From: Prado023 sp963818445
GTDB lineage: Bacteria > Actinomycetota > Actinomycetes > S36-B12 > CAIYMF01
Assembly (NCBI GenBank): GCA_963818445.1
Contig: CAWFSG010000001.1
Coordinates: forward strand, 1 to 64,000
Direction of reading: 5' to 3'
DNA: 64,000 bases
Part shown: piece after piece, positions 1 to 10,274 of the stretch
How positions within the stretch are numbered: the stretch's first letter is position 1
How the letters are laid out: each line of letters opens with the position of its first letter
Translations under genes and position numbers: made by a program
Notes under the pieces: generated by a model
The model's database searches: none
The model's input: the letters and a program-made list of their open reading frames with translations, nothing else
What the model was told of the DNA's origin: nothing

Positions 1-73
1 GGGCGGGCGGGATTCGAACCCGCAACCTGACGGGTTATGAGCCCGCTGCTCTGACCAGTTGAGCTACCGCCCC
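1..73 (-). tRNA. tRNA-Met (CAT), 3' end cut by window edge
   Basis: The reverse complement folds as a full cloverleaf: acceptor GGGGCGG, a D arm, an anticodon stem with loop CTCATAA (anticodon CAT) and a T arm with TTCGAAT. The 3' acceptor strand lacks its last base and discriminator because the window starts there. Base 1 is G and can pair with the 3' strand, and the D arm is of the ordinary type, which favours elongator over initiator tRNA. The anticodon stem does carry three G:C pairs next to the loop, an initiator-like trait, so the elongator assignment is an inference. Confidence 0.93.
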
Positions 74-195
74 GAACGGCCCAAGCGTAGGGGACGGGCC
101 GCCCGTCGCCCCGACACCCGTCACCGTTTGCCCCGCGCCCATCGGGGTACTCACCAGCGCTCGGCCACGCACGGTCGGAGAACAGGTGATACTCA

Positions 196-1386
196 ATGTC
201 CATGGACGTCATACCGGTGGGCCCGGCAGGTCGCGGCGACCCCACGACGAGCGAGGGTCACTCCCCGACCGGCGCCCCCGCGCCTCGCACGGGGGCGTTC
301 GGTGTCCTGCGCACCCGATGGCTGCTGCTCTGGGCCGGCGCAGGCGCCGTGCTGATCTCGGTCGTGTTCGCCGCGCTCGGCGAGCTGGGGACCCCAGCCT
401 CCGACGAGCTGCTCAGCGCCCTGCTGTACCTGCCGGTCATCGCCTGGATCTGGTTCATGGTCGTCCGTCGTGGGGGAGTTCGCCTCGGCGCCATGCTGCG
501 CTGGCCGGCGCTGGGCTCCTACTGGTTCGTCGTGGCCGGGATCCTCGTCGTGCAGTTCATGTTCTCCCTGGCGGCCATCACCCTGACGGAGCTGGTCGCC
601 CCCTGGATGGACGATTCGCTCGCCGGCGTGGGGCAGGGCAACCTCCTGCTGGCCCTGATCGGCATCGTGATCCTGCCCCCGATCGTGGAGGAGATCACCT
701 TCCGAGGCATCCTGCTGGAACGCTTCGTCGTGAAGTGGCGCGTGGGCGTGGCCGTGATCGTCTCCGCGGTGTTCTTCGGCATCCTGCACGCAGATCCGGT
801 GGGCGCAGGCATGTTCGGCGTCGTCACGGGCCTGCTCTACCTGCGTACCGGGTCGCTGTGGCCGGGGATCATCATCCACCTCGTGAACAACTTCGTTGCC
901 CTGCTGGCGATCCGGATCGTCTCCCCGGAGGCAGCCGAGCAGACCGCGACGCTGTCCGAGTCGCTCATGTCCGCAGGCGTGTTCCTGCTGCTGAGCCTGC
1001 CGTTCCTGATCTGGTTCATCTGGACGAACTGGCCCTCCCGGGGCAGCCTCACCCCGTACCAGCGATTCGAGATGCAGTCCGGCCTCCCGTCACGGACCTT
1101 CCGCTCCGTGGCATGGTCGGGCGCGGCGGCACCGGTCCAGGTGGAGGCCACCAGCACCCATGTGGTGGTCAGCGACTCATCGGCCTCACCGGTCGCGGTG
1201 CTGCCGCTCGAGCGCGTCAACATGGTGTACCCGTCGACCGTCCCTGGCGGATCGCAGGTCGTCATCCTGCTCAAGGACGGCTCGTGGACCACCATGCAGG
1301 TGCCACCCGGGGAGCCGGGCGCCAACCGCACACTGGCCCTCACCCTCAGCGAGCGTGCCCAGCTGGTGGATCACAGGAACTGGTAG
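196..1386 (+). CDS. CPBP-family (CAAX/Abi) intramembrane metalloprotease
   Basis: 396 aa with several hydrophobic segments between about residues 40 and 280. The three family motifs are present: EExxxR (EE at 165-166, reading EEITFRG), FxxxH (FGILH, His198) and HxxxN (His228 with NN at 231-232). In characterised relatives these residues bind metal in the membrane. The first 35 residues are polar. The last 110 residues (from about 285) form a soluble C-terminal extension not usual in the family. The cellular substrate is unknown. It stands alone and ends at a hairpin shared with the convergent oxidoreductase gene. Confidence 0.88.
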   Translation: MSMDVIPVGPAGRGDPTTSEGHSPTGAPAPRTGAFGVLRTRWLLLWAGAGAVLISVVFAALGELGTPASDELLSALLYLPVIAWIWFMVVRRGGVRLGAMLRWPALGSYWFVVAGILVVQFMFSLAAITLTELVAPWMDDSLAGVGQGNLLLALIGIVILPPIVEEITFRGILLERFVVKWRVGVAVIVSAVFFGILHADPVGAGMFGVVTGLLYLRTGSLWPGIIIHLVNNFVALLAIRIVSPEAAEQTATLSESLMSAGVFLLLSLPFLIWFIWTNWPSRGSLTPYQRFEMQSGLPSRTFRSVAWSGAAAPVQVEATSTHVVVSDSSASPVAVLPLERVNMVYPSTVPGGSQVVILLKDGSWTTMQVPPGEPGANRTLALTLSERAQLVDHRNW

Positions 1387-1418
1387 TCGATTCGGTCGAT
1401 TGGAGCGCCCGAATCGAC
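1386..1418. terminator. Bidirectional terminator hairpin
   Basis: A perfect 10-bp inverted repeat (GTCGATTCGG at 1386-1395, CCGAATCGAC at 1409-1418) with a 13-nt loop lies exactly between the stop codons of two convergent genes. There is no U-tract on either strand, as is common in actinobacteria. Confidence 0.65.
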
Positions 1419-1430
1419 CACCACAACAGG

Positions 1431-3968
1431 TCAGCCGCGGACTCGCTCGCTCCGGGGGTCGTACATCGGGGCCAGCGACACCCGAGCCGGAACGATGGCG
1501 TTGCCCACCTGCACGGTCCATTCGCCCGACGCGAGCCAGTCGGCGTCCAGGGGCACGTCTCCCGCGTCGACCATGGCCAGCCCGACCGCCCCGCCGAGCG
1601 TGAACCCGAAGGACGCAGAACGCAGGTAGCCCACCTCGACGCCGTCGCGGCGAACCACCTCCGCGTGCACCAGCATCGGCTCGGGGTCGTCCAGGAGCAC
1701 CTGGACCAACCGACGTGAGGGCTGCCGGCCGCCGCGCCCCTCTCGTCGCGTCACGAGGGCATCCCGCCCGAGGAATCCGCCCGGCTTGTCCCACGCGACC
1801 GCGAAGCCCAGACCGGCCTCGAGCGGGTCGTCGGTGTTGTCGATGTCGTGGCCGTAGTCGCGGTACGCCTTCTCCAGCCGGAGGCTGCCCAGGGCCTTGA
1901 GCCCACAGTGCCGCAGGCCGAACGGATCGCCGGCCGCCACGATCGCATCGTACGCCGCGACCGCCATCTCGGCCGGCACGAACAGCTCGTAGCCGAGCTC
2001 GCCGACATACGTGATCCGGGTGCACCACCCGAGCGCGAAGCCGAGGTCGATCTCGCGAGCGGCCCGGAACGGCAGGGCCTCATCCGAGACATCGACGGAG
2101 GTCACGGCCGCGAGCACCTCGCGCGAGCGTGGCCCCTGCACGGTGATCTGCGCCAGCCCCGAGGTGACGTCGGCGATCGAGACCCGGGCGTCGCCCACGT
2201 GCCGGCGCAGCCACGTCAGCACGTGCCGGTGCGCGGTGTCCGAGGCGACAACCAGGAAGTCGTCGGCGGCGCGCTTGGTGACCGTCACGTCGGCCTCGAG
2301 CCGGCCGTGCTCGTTGAGCCACTGGGTGTAGGTGATCCGCCCCGGTTCACCGTCCACCGCGTTGGCACTGAGCCGATCGAGCAGCGCCCCGGCATCCGGG
2401 CCCGTCACCTCGAACTTGGCCATGAACGACATGTCGAACAGCCCCACGCCCTCGCGGACGGCGCGGTGCTCGGCCGCCCAGTGCTCCCAGAAGTCCGGGC
2501 GGCCCCAGGTGAGCGCCGGCTCGACGGGGACCACGCCCGCGCCGGCGAACCAGTCCGTGCCCTCCCACCCGGAGACGTCCTTGAACCAGGCCCCCTGAGC
2601 GGCCATGCGCTCGTGCAGCGGCGAACGCCGCACCCCCCGCGCCGTGCGCATCGAGCGGCCCGGGGTAGTGGCACTCGTAGACCATGCCCAGGCTCTCGAC
2701 GGTGCGCGTCGCCCGGTAGCGCGGCGTGGCCTGGTAGGGGTGCAGGCGGTCGATGTTCACGCCGGTGATGTCGATGTCCGGCGAGCCCGTGGTGATCCAG
2801 TGCGCGATCGCCCGGCCCCACCCGCCGCCGGTGAGGATCCCGATCGAGTTCAGCCCGGCGGCCACGAAGTAGTTGCGCACCTCGGGTGCCTCGCCGATCA
2901 CCGGCAGCAGGTCCGGCGTGAACGACTCCGGGCCGCAGAAGAACGTGTGGATCCCGGCGTCCAGGGTCGCGGGCACCCGGCTCATGGCCGCCTCGACGTA
3001 CGGGCCCATCCGGTCCCAGTCCGGCGGGATCGTCCCGAACGAGAAGTCCTGCGGGATGGCACCCACGTTCCACGGCGCGCAGACGGTCTCGAACAGCCCG
3101 ACCATCAGGCCCTCGCCCTCGGGGCGGATGTAGGTGAAGCTGCTGGGATCCTCGAGCACCGGCCAGTCCGGGTCCACCTCGGGCATCGCCCCGGTGATCA
3201 GGTAGTAGTGCTCGGCGGCCTGCAGAGGGATGCTCACCCCCGAGCGCTCGCCGAGCTGGCGGGCCCACATGCCCGCGGCGTTGACGACGTACTCGCACTC
3301 GATGTCGCCGGCCGGCGTGCGCACCCCGACCACGGCCCCGTCGCGGGTCAGCACGTCGATCGCCGGGGTGCCCTCCAGCAGCGTCGCCCCGCGCATCCGG
3401 GCGCCCTTGGCCAGGGCCATCGTGACGTCGACCGGGTTCACCCGGCCGTCGGTCGGGGTGTAGAACGCCGCGAGGATGTCGTCGGTGCGCGCGATCGGGA
3501 ACAGCTCGCCGACCTCGCGGGCGCTGATCTCGTGGACGTCCACACCGCAGTGCCGGTTGAACGCCGAGACCCGCCGGTACTCCTCGAGGCGGCCCTCGTC
3601 CGCGGCGACCTCGATCAGCCCTATCGGTCGGAACCCCGTGGCCTGCCCGGTCTCGGCCTCGAGCCGGGCAGTAGAGGTCCTTGGTGTACATGCGCAGCTC
3701 GGTCGAGGTCTGCGACGTCGAGCCGAACGTGACCATCAGGCCGGCGGCGTGCCAGGTCGTGCCGGAGGTGAGCCGGTCGCGCTCGAGCAGCACGGTGTCG
3801 GTCCAGCCGAGCTCGGCGAGGTGGTAGGCGATCGACGTGCCGATGATCCCGCCGCCGATCACGACGACCCGCGCTCGCGTCGGGAGCCCGGGGGAGCGCG
3901 GGTCCGCAGGTCCGGAGGGGGCAGGGCCAGGGCCGGGGTGTGGCCGCGGGGCGCGGGTCGATCGTCAC
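1431..3968 (-). CDS. FAD-dependent oxidoreductase with GcvT domain (dimethylglycine/sarcosine dehydrogenase-like), frameshifted
   Basis: About 844 aa when three single-base insertions are removed (near 3935, 3668 and 2658). The N-terminal half is a DAO-type FAD domain with the dinucleotide-binding motif GGGIIGTSIAYHL. The C-terminal half (about 400 aa) is a folate-binding GcvT/aminomethyltransferase domain. This matches dimethylglycine or sarcosine dehydrogenases, which oxidatively demethylate methylated glycines and pass the C1 unit to tetrahydrofolate. The exact substrate cannot be told. The GTG start at 3968 is chosen because its peptide continues into the Pro-rich leader once the first shift is repaired. 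Sequence is conserved right across each break, so sequencing error is likelier than gene death. Confidence 0.82.
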
Positions 3969-4010
3969 GCTCTCGACTCTAGTGAGCCGGGCTGGCGCGG
4001 CGAGGCGTGA

Positions 4011-4052
4011 CCATGCACCTTGAGGTGCCAAGAAGCCACCGAACGTGCATGG
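4011..4052. promoter_or_regulatory. Nested palindromes in a divergent promoter region
   Basis: CCATGCAC (4011-4018) and GTGCATGG (4045-4052) are perfect inverted repeats. Inside them GCACCTTGAGGTGC (4015-4028) is a second palindrome that shares the GCAC of the outer arm. The element lies in the 174-bp region between the divergent oxidoreductase and secreted-protein genes. It could be an operator or alternative RNA hairpins. Confidence 0.4.
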
Positions 4053-4142
4053 ATCATGGTCGGGGCTGGCGTCGGCACCCTCGGCCTTGGCAGGGGTCGG
4101 CTCGAGGAGGACCATGGGGTCACGGAGAACCGAGGGGACATC

Positions 4143-5597
4143 ATGGCCCGCACCCGCGAGGCGCGACTGCGTCTGGTTGCTGTGTGGGTGCTCGCCGCGG
4201 GGATGATCCTGGCCGGCGCTGGCGTCGGCGCCGCCGCGTCGGCCTCAATTGACGGACAGGGCTCGGTGTCCGGCGTGGTCACGGCCGACGGGGCACCTCT
4301 GTCCGCTGCGTGGGTCGTCCTCACCCCGGTCACCGAGACCGGGGACTGGGCGGGCGAGTCCGCGCAGTCGGCCACCGATGGCGCGGGTCGCTACTCGTTC
4401 GAGGGCCTCCCTGCCGGGAACGTGAAGGTGCACGTGCGATCGCCGCTGGTCGGTGACTTCGTCGCGACGTACTGGCCCGGTGTCTACGCGTTCGGGCAGG
4501 CGGGCGTGATCCCGGTGACCAGCCAGGGGTTCGTGGCAGACATCGACCTGCCGGTCGGGCGCTCGATCTCCGGCCGGGTGGTCGCCGAGGACACGGGCGA
4601 GCCGGTCGAGGGGGCGCAGCTCGTGGCCCGCCTCGCGGACGCGGCGTGGTCTGAGCCCGCTGGCAGGTTCGAGCCGGGCAGCGCGCCGGGAACCTTCGAG
4701 ATCAGCGGGCTGCCGCCTGTGGCGATCCGGCTGCACGTCCAGGTCCCGCAGGGCAGCCCCTTCCTCGGCGATGGCTACTGGTCCGACGGCTCGGAGGCCG
4801 GAAGGCGCGTCGATTCGCCAGGGGATGTGACGGGCTTGGTCATCCGGCTGCCACGCGGTGGTGAAGTCTCCGGCACGGTCCGCGACGGCCTGGGCGGCCC
4901 GGTCACGGGGGCCTCGGTGTGGATCGAGAACTGCCAGTACGCCTGCCCCAGTGAGGCGACGACCGACGAATCCGGCGCGTATCGGATCCGCGGGATCCCT
5001 CCGAGCAGGCACGTGATCGCGCATGCCCGGACCCCGGGGACCATCGACCAGTGGTTCGACCGCGCGAGCGACTGGATCGATGCGACCCCCTTCGACCTCG
5101 CAGCCGGAGAGGTGCGCGGTGGGGTGGACTTCGTCCTCGTGAGGGGCGGTGTCCTCACCGGCCACGTCATCGCGGGTGACACGGGGCAGCCGCTGCCCTG
5201 GGTGCCGGCCTATCTCGAGTCCGTCGTGGAACCGGGTAGGCGCTACTTCGCGGACTTCGTCGAGGCGGCTCCCGGCGGCTTCCGGATCGGACCGGTGCCC
5301 CCGAACAGCTATCGGCTCGTGCTGCTGCCGAACAGCAGTCAGTCGCAGTACCGACCGGTGCGCTGGCTGTCGGCAACCGGGATCTCGACCTCTGGGATCA
5401 TCAGGCTCGGCCAGGTGCAGGACGCCGACGTCGTCGTCACCCTGGCTGCCACCCGGTCGGCGCCATCGGAATGCACCGTGGACAGGCGCTGGAATGGGCT
5501 GTCTCCTGGGTTCCTGGGCCAGGATCCCTGGCCGCCTGCCCGCCGGTTCGCACCTCCAGCGGGTGCACCTGGGAGCGGAGCCGAACGCTCAGCGTGA
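4143..5597 (+). CDS. Secreted protein with four carboxypeptidase-regulatory-like repeats
   Basis: 484 aa. Start ATG 4143 is preceded by an AGGGG ribosome site 6 nt upstream. An Arg-rich n-region and a hydrophobic stretch ending in an Ala-rich AxA site (around residue 35) indicate a signal peptide. The rest holds four similar beta-sandwich repeats of about 90-110 residues, each beginning SGxVxxxDGxP or a close variant (VSGVV, ISGRV, VSGTV, LTGHV). They resemble carboxypeptidase-regulatory-like/SpaA-type domains used as stalks or adhesive modules. No sortase motif or membrane anchor is visible and the Pro-rich tail is odd. Function not assigned beyond an extracellular structural role. Confidence 0.7.
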   Translation: MARTREARLRLVAVWVLAAGMILAGAGVGAAASASIDGQGSVSGVVTADGAPLSAAWVVLTPVTETGDWAGESAQSATDGAGRYSFEGLPAGNVKVHVRSPLVGDFVATYWPGVYAFGQAGVIPVTSQGFVADIDLPVGRSISGRVVAEDTGEPVEGAQLVARLADAAWSEPAGRFEPGSAPGTFEISGLPPVAIRLHVQVPQGSPFLGDGYWSDGSEAGRRVDSPGDVTGLVIRLPRGGEVSGTVRDGLGGPVTGASVWIENCQYACPSEATTDESGAYRIRGIPPSRHVIAHARTPGTIDQWFDRASDWIDATPFDLAAGEVRGGVDFVLVRGGVLTGHVIAGDTGQPLPWVPAYLESVVEPGRRYFADFVEAAPGGFRIGPVPPNSYRLVLLPNSSQSQYRPVRWLSATGISTSGIIRLGQVQDADVVVTLAATRSAPSECTVDRRWNGLSPGFLGQDPWPPARRFAPPAGAPGSGAERSA

Positions 5598-5718
5598 TTG
5601 GTCGGTCACTGGTCTAGCCAAAACGACACACTTGTGATTATGCTCCCCTCAGGGATGGCCACATCCGATCGACGAGGACGCTGGGGAAGGCGAAACTCGC
5701 CGGGATCGGAGGTCGGCC

Positions 5719-6243
5719 ATGGCCGTGCATATGGTTGCTGAGCGCCCGGGTCTCACCCGTGGGGTTCTGTTCGTGCACTCCACGCAGCGTGCGTTGTGCC
5801 CGCATGTGGAGTGGGCGATCAGTGACGTGCTCGGGACGCGGGTGAGCCTCGACTGGCTGCCCCAGCCCGTGCTGCCCGGGCAGGTCCGCGGCGAGGTGTC
5901 GTGGCAGGCCAAGCCGGGAACCGCTGCGCGCATCACCTCAGCCCTGCGCCAGTTCAAGACCGTGCGCTACGAGGTCGCCGAGGAGCCCGGCAAGGGCGCC
6001 GAGGGCGAGCGGTTCGCGGTCACCCCGGAGCTCGGGGTGTTCCGGGCCACCATGGGCCCGCACGGCGACATCATGATCCACGAGGACCGCCTGCGCGCGA
6101 TCCTCAACGCTGCAGGGGACGACCCGGCCGAGCTGCGCAACGGCCTGAACCTGATCCTCGGTGCGGCCTGGGACGCCGAGCTCGAGCCATTCCGGCGCGC
6201 GGGTGACGGCGTGCCCGTGCGGTGGCTGCACCAGGTGGTGTAG
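5719..6243 (+). CDS. DUF3145 family protein
   Basis: 174 aa, matching the actinobacterial DUF3145 family in length and signature: an N-terminal RGVLFVHS strand, the CPHVEWA and VSLDWLPQP segments, a central GDIMIHEDR stretch, and the C-terminal AWDxELEPFR...GVPVRWLH block. ATG 5719 has GGAGG 7 nt upstream; ATG 5731 is an alternative. Family function is unknown; it is a widely kept single-copy actinobacterial protein. It converges with the GNAT gene onto a strong hairpin. Confidence 0.88.
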   Translation: MAVHMVAERPGLTRGVLFVHSTQRALCPHVEWAISDVLGTRVSLDWLPQPVLPGQVRGEVSWQAKPGTAARITSALRQFKTVRYEVAEEPGKGAEGERFAVTPELGVFRATMGPHGDIMIHEDRLRAILNAAGDDPAELRNGLNLILGAAWDAELEPFRRAGDGVPVRWLHQVV

Positions 6244-6267
6244 TCCGACAGACCTCGGGGGAGGAGC

Positions 6268-6306
6268 CGGCTGGCCCGGGCAGGGGAGACCCGCCCGGGC
6301 CAGCCG
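6268..6306. terminator. Strong bidirectional terminator hairpin
   Basis: A perfect 14-bp GC-only-but-one-pair stem (arms 6268-6281 and 6293-6306, CGGCTGGCCCGGGC) with an 11-nt loop lies between the convergent DUF3145 and GNAT genes. Confidence 0.8.
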
Positions 6307-6322
6307 CTTGTCCGGGCTCGCG

Positions 6323-7385
6323 TCAGCGGAACAGGGGGCGGTGGAAGCCCACGAACTCGCTGTCCGCGACCATGCCGACGGACTCGTACAGCGCCGTCGC
6401 GCCGGTCGGGTTGGTGGCGTCGACGTGCAGGATCGTGCTGATGAAGCCGCGGGCGACGTCGTCTGCCATGCGAGCCTGCAGCAGGGCGCGGGCCACCCCG
6501 TGGCCCCGGTGCTCCTGCAGCGACGCCGATGCTGGCCACGTAGCCGCAGTCCTCGCTGGCGAACCGGTTGGATCCCATCACATAGCCGATGATCTGGCCC
6601 TCGAGCTCAGCGACCATCCACTGCGAGGGATCCTCCGTCTGGCCCGTCAGGCGCTCGCGCCAGGGTGCGAACTCGAGCGGCGTGAAGTCGAAGTGGTCGA
6701 GGAAGGCCGCCGAGCTGGCTGCGTGCACGCCCCGCCAGTCGACGTCGGTGTCGCGGAACGGTCGGGTCACGTAGCCCCCGGGCAGGCGGCCGGAGCCGTG
6801 TGGCCCGGAGGGGGAGTCAGCCGGGGTCGAGCCGCTGGGGCCGTCGACGGACCAGTGGTCCACCTTCATCCGCCAGAAGCGACGCACCTCGGCGAACCCC
6901 CGCTGCTCGAGCTCGGCACGCAGCGCACCGTCGTTGGCGTAGCTGCCGGCCTTGGCGATGGGCAGCGGCACCTCGGGGTCCATGTACAGCGCATCCCAGC
7001 GGTAGCGGCCCTCCCTCAGGGCGGCGTCGATGAGCGCGCCGAGGACCACCCGGCCGCGTGGGTCGCCCGGCCGGGCGTAGACGTCGATCATCCAGCCGCG
7101 ACCGCTCGCCAGGGCGTCGAAGACGATCACGCCGCCGACCACGTCCGCCCCGCGCCAGACGATGGCCGATCCGTGCTCCCACGCGCAGTCGGGGTCGGCC
7201 AATTCGTCGGACACCTCCTCGATGTTGGTCGAGGAGTGCCCGCACCCGGCGATGTCCGCGGCGCGCACGAGGGCCGTGAGCGCGGCGACATCATCCGGGC
7301 CGGTCGGGCGGGCGACATGGCCCTCGGGCAGGTCCGTGACCTGCTGCGCGAGGACCCGCCGGATGGTGGGCTGCGGGTCGCTCAC
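6323..7385 (-). CDS. Tandem-domain GNAT N-acetyltransferase, frameshifted
   Basis: About 353 aa after removing one inserted base near 6520. Two GNAT folds lie in tandem: residues about 15-150, and about 175-353, the latter with the acetyl-CoA loop EHRGHGVA and a C-terminal VDATNPTGATALYESVGM strand-helix. The two-domain layout recalls mycothiol synthase MshD, but typical MshD motifs are not clear, so no symbol is given. The GTG start (7385) overlaps the aceE stop as GTGA, so the two are translationally coupled. The substrate is unknown. Confidence 0.72.
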
Positions 7386-10108
7386 CCGCCGCCCTCGGTG
7401 CTGCCGGCGTCGGCCGCCGTCGGATCCCACAGGCGGTAGCGGTCCAGCGCCTCGCGGACGACCTCGCGGCCGATCTCCCCGCGCTCGGCCAGCGACAGCA
7501 ACGTCCGCACGACGATCGACTCGGCGTCGACCAGGAAGTGCCGGCGCAGGGCCCCGCGGGTGTCGGACATGCCGAACCCGTCGGTGCCCAGGGTCGCGAA
7601 GTCGCTCGGCACCCACTTGCGGATGAGGTCGGGCAGGGCGTGCATGTAGTCCGAGACCGCCACGACCGGGCCGGGCCGGCCCTGCAGGCGGGTGGTCACG
7701 TAGGGCACGCGGACCTCGCCGGTCGGCTCGAACAGGTTGTGCTTGTCCGCGGCCAGCCCGTCCTTGCGCAGCTCGGTCCAGGACGTCACCGACCACACGT
7801 CGGCGGCCACGCCCCACTGCTCGGCCAGCATCCCCTGGGCCTTGAGCGCCCACGGAACCCCGACCCCCGAGGCCAGGATCTGGGCCTTCAGCGGGTGCTC
7901 GGCGGTCGACGGGTTGAGCAGGTACATGCCGCGCAGCAGGCCGTCGACGTCGAGGCCCTCGGGCTGGGGCGGCATGACGTAGGGCTCGTTGTAGAGCGTG
8001 ATGTAGAAGAAGACGTTCTCGGAGTCCTCGCCGTACATCCGGCGCAGGCCGTCGCGCACGATGTGCCCGATCTCGTAGGCGTAGGCCGGGTCGTAGGCCA
8101 CCACGGCGGGGTTGGTCATCGCGATGATGTGGCTGTGGCCGTCCTCGTGCTGCAGGCCCTCGCCGTTGAGGGTGGTCCGCCCCGCAGTGGCGCCCATCAC
8201 GAAGCCGCGGACCATCTGGTCGCCGGCCAGCCAGAGCGAGTCGGCGGTCCGCTGGAAGCCGAACATCGAGTAGAAGATGTACACCGGGATCATCGGCTGG
8301 TCGTGCGTGGAGTACGACGATCCGACGGCCGCGAACGAGGCCACCGAGCCGGCCTCGTCGATGCCCTCGTGCAGGATCTGGCCGTTGGTGGCCTCCTTGT
8401 ACGACAGCATCAGCTCGCGGTCCACCGACAGGTAGTTCTGCCCCTTCGGGTTGTAGATCTTCAGCGTCGGGAACAGCGCATCCATGCCGAACGTGCGCGC
8501 CTCGTCGGGGATGATCGGCACGAACCGGTAGCCGATCTCCGGGTCCCGGGTGAGGTCCTTGAACAGGCGCACGAACGTCATCGTCGTGGCGACCTCCTGC
8601 TTGCCCGACCCCCGGGTGACGATGTCGTAGGTCTTCTCCGGTGGCTGGGCCAGGGGTCGCGACGTTGCCTGCCGGCGCGGCATCGAGCCGCCGAGGGCCG
8701 CCCGGCGCTCCATCATGTACTGGGTCTGCGGGTCGTCCGGGCCGGGCTTGTAGTAGGGCGGCAGGTACTTGTCGAGCTGGTCGTCGGGGATCGGGATGTG
8801 CAGCCGGTCGCGGAACGTGCGCAGGTCCTCCAGAGACAGCTTCTTCATCTGGTGGGTCGCGTTGCGGCTCTCGAAGTGCTGGCCCAGCGACCAGCCCTTG
8901 ATCGTCTTGGCGAGGATCACCGTGGGCTGGCCCGTGTGGCTGACCGCCGTCCTGTACGCCGAGTAGAGCTTGCGGTAGTCCATGCCACCGCGCTTGAGGG
9001 CCCAGAGCTCGTTGTCGGGGATGTCGGCAACCATGGCGGCCACCCGCGGGTCGCGGCCGAAGAAGTGCTGGCGCAGGAATGCGACATCCTCGCCGCGGTA
9101 GGTCTGGTAGTCGCCATCGGTCGTGTTGTTCATCAGGGCGACCAGGGCCCCGTCGGTGTCGCGGGCGAGCAGCCGGTCCCAGCCGCGGCCCCAGATCACC
9201 TTGATGACGTTCCAGCCGGCTCCGCGGAAGTTCGACTCCAGCTCCTGGATGATGTTGCCGTTGCCGCGGACGGGTCCGTCGAGGCGCTGCAGGTTGCAGT
9301 TGATCACGAACGTGAGGTTGTCCAGTCCCTCGCGTGCGGCCAGGCTGATGTTGCCCAGCGACTCCGGCTCGTCGGTCTCGCCGTCGCCGAGGAAGGCCCA
9401 CACCCGCTGCTGGCTGGTGTCCTTGATCCCACGGTTGAGCAGGTAGCGGTTGAACCGGGCCTGGTAGATGGCGTGCAGCGGGCCCAGGCCCATCGACACG
9501 GTCGGGAACTGCCAGAAGTCCGGCATGAGCCGGGGGTGCGGGTAGCTGGGCAGGCTGCCGGCCGGGTGGGAGAGCTCCTGGCGGAACCCGTCGAGCTGGT
9601 CCTCGCTGAGCACGCCCTCGAGGTAGGCGCGGGCGTAGATCCCGGGGGAGGCGTGGCCCTGGAAGAAGATCTGGTCGCCGCCACCGGGTGCGTCGGGGCC
9701 GCGGAAGAAGTGGTTGAACCCGACCTCGTACATGGCCGCCGAGGAGGCGTAGGACGAGATGTGGCCGCCCACGCCCACGCCGGGGCGCTGCGCGCGATGC
9801 ACCATCATGGCGGCGTTCCACCGGGTCGCGGCGCGGATCCGGTACTCCATCGCCTCGTCGCCCGGGAAGGACGGCTCCTTGTCCGGCGAGATCGTGTTGA
9901 TGTAGTCGGTGCTGCGCAGCGCGGGCACGCCGACGCTGCGCTCCGCGGAGCGGCGCAGCAGCTCGAGCATCAGGTATCGGGCGCGCGTGGTGCCGGCATT
10001 GTCGACGACGGCGTCGAGGGACTCGAGCCACTCGCTGGTCTCTGCGGGGTCGGCATCGACGTACTGGTCGGGTAGTCCACCGGGCATCAGCGGGTCGTAG
10101 TCGGACAC
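7382..10108 (-). CDS. aceE: Pyruvate dehydrogenase E1 component, homodimeric type
   Basis: 908 aa from GTG 10108. This is the large single-chain E1 that decarboxylates pyruvate with thiamine diphosphate and acetylates the lipoyl groups of E2. Seen: the ThDP/Mg motif GDGE at about residue 241 running to the INCNLQRLDG segment, an N-terminal stretch with the DYINTI and HISSYAS signatures, and a full-length C-terminal transketolase-like region. GTG 10108 is preferred for its GAGAGG site 8 nt upstream; ATG 10135, in frame, has no good ribosome site. It is followed by the coupled GNAT gene. E2 and E3 of this classical complex are not in the window; the alpha/beta E1 genes 4 kb away belong to a different type. 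Confidence 0.95.
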   Translation of the reverse strand: MSDYDPLMPGGLPDQYVDADPAETSEWLESLDAVVDNAGTTRARYLMLELLRRSAERSVGVPALRSTDYINTISPDKEPSFPGDEAMEYRIRAATRWNAAMMVHRAQRPGVGVGGHISSYASSAAMYEVGFNHFFRGPDAPGGGDQIFFQGHASPGIYARAYLEGVLSEDQLDGFRQELSHPAGSLPSYPHPRLMPDFWQFPTVSMGLGPLHAIYQARFNRYLLNRGIKDTSQQRVWAFLGDGETDEPESLGNISLAAREGLDNLTFVINCNLQRLDGPVRGNGNIIQELESNFRGAGWNVIKVIWGRGWDRLLARDTDGALVALMNNTTDGDYQTYRGEDVAFLRQHFFGRDPRVAAMVADIPDNELWALKRGGMDYRKLYSAYRTAVSHTGQPTVILAKTIKGWSLGQHFESRNATHQMKKLSLEDLRTFRDRLHIPIPDDQLDKYLPPYYKPGPDDPQTQYMMERRAALGGSMPRRQATSRPLAQPPEKTYDIVTRGSGKQEVATTMTFVRLFKDLTRDPEIGYRFVPIIPDEARTFGMDALFPTLKIYNPKGQNYLSVDRELMLSYKEATNGQILHEGIDEAGSVASFAAVGSSYSTHDQPMIPVYIFYSMFGFQRTADSLWLAGDQMVRGFVMGATAGRTTLNGEGLQHEDGHSHIIAMTNPAVVAYDPAYAYEIGHIVRDGLRRMYGEDSENVFFYITLYNEPYVMPPQPEGLDVDGLLRGMYLLNPSTAEHPLKAQILASGVGVPWALKAQGMLAEQWGVAADVWSVTSWTELRKDGLAADKHNLFEPTGEVRVPYVTTRLQGRPGPVVAVSDYMHALPDLIRKWVPSDFATLGTDGFGMSDTRGALRRHFLVDAESIVVRTLLSLAERGEIGREVVREALDRYRLWDPTAADAGSTEGGG

Positions 10109-10274
10109 GTGGGGAGCCTCTCGGGTCTTGGTCATGTGCAGCGGGGGCAACTATTCCGCTTCCCGGCGGCACGTGCGCGTTGAGGTGGGCTTTGGGGCCC
10201 TTCGCGCACCATACTTGCGCCCAACGGCGCCGCACGACCGTGCGGAGTCGGTGACACGAGGTGAGGGGATACAG

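Noticed and set aside
5967..10235. A very long open frame on the minus strand covering aceE in another frame
   Set aside because: It is an antiparallel-codon artefact of 70% G+C sequence. The aceE frame has clear family motifs, while this one is Arg/Pro-rich and only its part at 6500-7385 (the GNAT gene) is real.
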